Shown: positions 61,876 to 64,000 of the stretch, piece after piece | Layout: each line of letters begins with the position of its first letter | How positions within the stretch are numbered: the first letter of the stretch is position 1 | Made by a program: the position numbers and the translations under genes | NCBI RefSeq assembly: GCF_000526715.1 | Contig: NZ_JAGP01000001.1 | Span: 620,001 to 684,000 of the forward strand | DNA: 64,000 nt | Direction: 5' to 3' | Origin: Hydrogenovibrio kuenenii DSM 12350 | Lineage (GTDB): Bacteria; Pseudomonadota; Gammaproteobacteria; Thiomicrospirales; Thiomicrospiraceae | The notes under the pieces: model-generated | Databases searched by the model: none | What the model was told of the DNA's origin: nothing | The model's input: only the letters and a program-made list of their open reading frames with translations

Positions 61876-63240
61876 GTGCACCTAGTGGTTGGATTAGGAA
61901 TCACCGGAAAAAGTGTTTTACAGTATTTGCTGTCACAAGGCGAAGCTTGTTTTGCTTATGATACAAGAGAAGAATTTGATTGTTCAGCATTGCAAAACGA
62001 ATTCCCGATGGTAACTTTTGCTTGTGGGCAGTTGCCAGCTGCTTGGGTTGAGCAAGAAGTTACGAATATCGTTATCAGTCCTGGTGTTGCCACTTCTGAG
62101 CCTTGGTTGGATACCTTTCGCGAAAAAGGGGTGCCGATTATTGGCGATATTGAATTATTTGCTCGCGCAGTGGGTAAGCCTGTTGTGGCGATTACGGGCT
62201 CGAATGGGAAAAGTACGGTAGCGACTTTGACTGCACAGGTGTTAGCACAAGCAGGCTACTATGTTGGCCTTGGCGGTAACATAGGTGTGCCTGCTTTGGA
62301 TTTGTTGCGAAGCGATCAATATTTTGATGTATTCGTGCTGGAATTATCCAGTTTTCAGCTTGAGACGACTTATTCTTTACAGCCTACCTCTGCCACGGTA
62401 CTGAATGTATCCGAAGATCATATGGATCGTTACACAGGTCTGGAGGACTATTTACAGGCGAAGATGACGATTTTAAATAACACACAATGGAGTGTGTTGC
62501 CCTATGATCTTGCGGATAGCCCGACCAGTGATCAAACCCATGCTTTGCATTTTGGTTTACAAAATGAAGGCTGCGAGTTAAAAGATACTCAATATGGTTT
62601 GATTGAGAAAGATGGCGCTTCTTACCTTGGCTATAACCATACGCCTTTATTAGCAGTAGAAAAAATGGCTTTAAAAGGGGAGCATCATCAACTCAATGCA
62701 CTGGCAGTTATGGCTTTATGCCGACCTTTTGAAGTTTCACCTTCAGATTACCAGCAAGTATTTTCTTCCTTTAAAGGGTTGCCGCATCGCACGCAATTGG
62801 TGATGGAAAAAGAAGGTGTTCAATGGATTAATGATTCTAAGGGCACCAATGTTGGCGCAACCCAAACAGCGATTAACAGTATTGCAAAACAAACTGCGCA
62901 GACGGAAGGGAAAATTATCCTGATCGCTGGTGGTGTTGGAAAAGAAGCTGATTTTTCAATGATGGCAGATGATGTACAGAAAGCTTGCCGTAAAGTGATT
63001 TTGTTTGGAAGAGATAAAGCCCTTATTGAAGAAAATCTACTACCAAATGTAAGTAAAGAAAAAATCGTGCTAACTGAAAACTTAGCAGAAGCTGTAGCAA
63101 TAGCTAAAGAGCAAGCATTGACAGATGATGTTGTATTGTTTTCGCCAGCTTGCGCTTCTTTTGATCAATTCGCTAACTATGTAGAACGGGGCGAAGTGTT
63201 TGAACAGCTTGTGAAACAAACCTTAAGTACTAACCCATAA
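61876..63240 (+). CDS. murD: UDP-MurNAc-alanine-D-glutamate ligase MurD
   Basis: A 454-residue Mur ligase with GTG start at 61876 (HLVVGLGITGKSV) and AAAGGA 10 bases upstream. ATP loop ITGSNGKSTVATL, ELSSFQLE, NVSEDHMDRY, INDSKGTNVGAT and the late LFSPACASFDQFANYVERG are all MurD landmarks. Adds D-glutamate to UDP-MurNAc-L-alanine. Confidence 0.96.
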   Translation: MHLVVGLGITGKSVLQYLLSQGEACFAYDTREEFDCSALQNEFPMVTFACGQLPAAWVEQEVTNIVISPGVATSEPWLDTFREKGVPIIGDIELFARAVGKPVVAITGSNGKSTVATLTAQVLAQAGYYVGLGGNIGVPALDLLRSDQYFDVFVLELSSFQLETTYSLQPTSATVLNVSEDHMDRYTGLEDYLQAKMTILNNTQWSVLPYDLADSPTSDQTHALHFGLQNEGCELKDTQYGLIEKDGASYLGYNHTPLLAVEKMALKGEHHQLNALAVMALCRPFEVSPSDYQQVFSSFKGLPHRTQLVMEKEGVQWINDSKGTNVGATQTAINSIAKQTAQTEGKIILIAGGVGKEADFSMMADDVQKACRKVILFGRDKALIEENLLPNVSKEKIVLTENLAEAVAIAKEQALTDDVVLFSPACASFDQFANYVERGEVFEQLVKQTLSTNP

Positions 63241-63252
63241 AGCGATGATTGT

Positions 63253-64000
63253 ATGAATCAAACAGATAAGCCGCTTTCCATTAATAGAATAGGCGATTGG
63301 CGTGAACTCAGTAAGCAGTGGCCAATTGATTTTTGGTTATTAGGCGCATTGCTAATTTTAATGGTATTGGGCTTAACCATGGTTGCTTCCAGTTCGGTGG
63401 CTATTAGTGAAAAGCGTTTCGGCACGACGCTGCACTATTTTCTCCGCCAAGCTTTTTCGATGGGGCTGGGTGTGTTTGTTGCCTATGTCGTATTGCATGT
63501 GCCTTTATCTTTTTGGCAAAAGCACCGCGGCAGAATCTTTATTGTTGGTCTAATATTACTGGTTTTGGTGCTAGGCATTGGTCGAGAAATCAATGGTTCA
63601 AAGCGTTGGTTACCATTGGTTGTTATGAATTTTCAAGTTTCTGAATTTATGAAACTGGCAGTTGTTATTTTCATGGCGGGTTATCTTAATCGACATGCAA
63701 ATGCGGTAAGAGAAAGTTTTGAAGCCGTAATGAGGTTGGCAATCCCGTTTGGTTTTATGGCGATATTGCTGTTAATGGAGCCAGATTTCGGAAGTACTTT
63801 TGTTATCGCTGTCGTCATTACGGGCATGCTATTAATTGCTGGCGCACCTTGGCGATTTTTTGTATTAACCGTTTTGCCGATGGCTGCCATTCTTGTCACC
63901 ATGGTTATCACTTCACCCTATCGAATGGCAAGGGTTACGAACTTTTTGGATCCTTGGTCAGACCCTTTTGGAAAAGGTTATCAGTTGACACAAGCGCTTA
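63253..64000 (+). CDS. ftsW: Lipid II polymerase FtsW, N-terminal part
   Basis: The frame begins with ATG 63253, 12 bases after murD, and continues past the window end (249 codons seen). At least six hydrophobic helices are visible. SEDS-family motifs are GSKRWLPL, EPDFGSTFV and the loop NFLDPWSDPFGKGYQLTQ. It polymerises septal glycan with FtsI. The ribosome site is weak, suggesting coupling to murD. Confidence 0.93.
   Translation, partial: MNQTDKPLSINRIGDWRELSKQWPIDFWLLGALLILMVLGLTMVASSSVAISEKRFGTTLHYFLRQAFSMGLGVFVAYVVLHVPLSFWQKHRGRIFIVGLILLVLVLGIGREINGSKRWLPLVVMNFQVSEFMKLAVVIFMAGYLNRHANAVRESFEAVMRLAIPFGFMAILLLMEPDFGSTFVIAVVITGMLLIAGAPWRFFVLTVLPMAAILVTMVITSPYRMARVTNFLDPWSDPFGKGYQLTQAL

Overview
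The window looks like a chromosomal segment of a moderately AT-rich gammaproteobacterium. Supporting blocks are lptD-surA-pdxA-rsmA-apaH, dnaX-ybaB-recR, phoU-phoB-phoR, amgK-murU and the division/cell-wall (dcw) cluster. A four-gene sucrose-synthesis operon suggests a salt-adapted (marine or brackish) bacterium, perhaps a sulfur oxidiser or methylotroph of the Thiomicrospira/Methylophaga kind; the genus is only a guess. I found no IS element, prophage, tRNA, CRISPR array or obvious pseudogene.

Layout. 1-0.85 kb: an NsrR-type nitric-oxide sensor with NsrR-like operators, divergent from a truncated membrane-protein gene. 0.9-4.2 kb: a Met/Gly-rich Spy-like periplasmic protein, an ATP-grasp protein and SerC. 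4.4-13.8 kb: a seven-gene operon for guanidine use (ABC permease and ATPase, a NikR-like regulator, two DUF1989 carboxyguanidine deiminase subunits, a biotin-dependent guanidine carboxylase, allophanate hydrolase). A guanidine-II (mini-ykkC) riboswitch lies directly before the carboxylase. 14-20 kb: sucrose-phosphate synthase, sucrose phosphatase, fructokinase, amylosucrase. 20-24.7 kb, minus strand: a five-gene operon led by the solute-binding protein missing from the guanidine transporter, followed by a fatty-acid-desaturase-like oxygenase, a metallo-beta-lactamase-fold hydrolase, a TIM-barrel isomerase and an EamA exporter. Both transport operons carry the same inverted repeat (9 bp arms, 10 bp spacer) upstream of the first gene, so they probably form one regulon.

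25-34.7 kb: 4.5S RNA, dnaX-ybaB-recR, argD-argF with a leader terminator, ilvE, a CHCC zinc-finger protein, sbmA, and glnA with a sigma-54 promoter and NtrC site. 35-40 kb: phoU-phoB-phoR and a PiT phosphate permease with a Pho box. 40-48 kb: ferredoxin, DsrE-like protein, BolA, and the lptD-surA-pdxA-rsmA-apaH operon. 48-52.3 kb: amgK-murU muramic acid recycling, yaaA, small proteins and RNase P RNA. 52.7-64 kb: mraZ-rsmH-ftsZ-ftsL-ftsI-murE-murF-mraY-murD-ftsW, with ftsZ in an unusual position between two hairpins.

A 19 bp directional repeat, ACCCAGCCTGGYAGATTTT, occurs nine times (0-2 mismatches) on both strands, in genes and between them. It behaves like a DNA-uptake-type or other genome-wide signal and has no explanation from the genes themselves.
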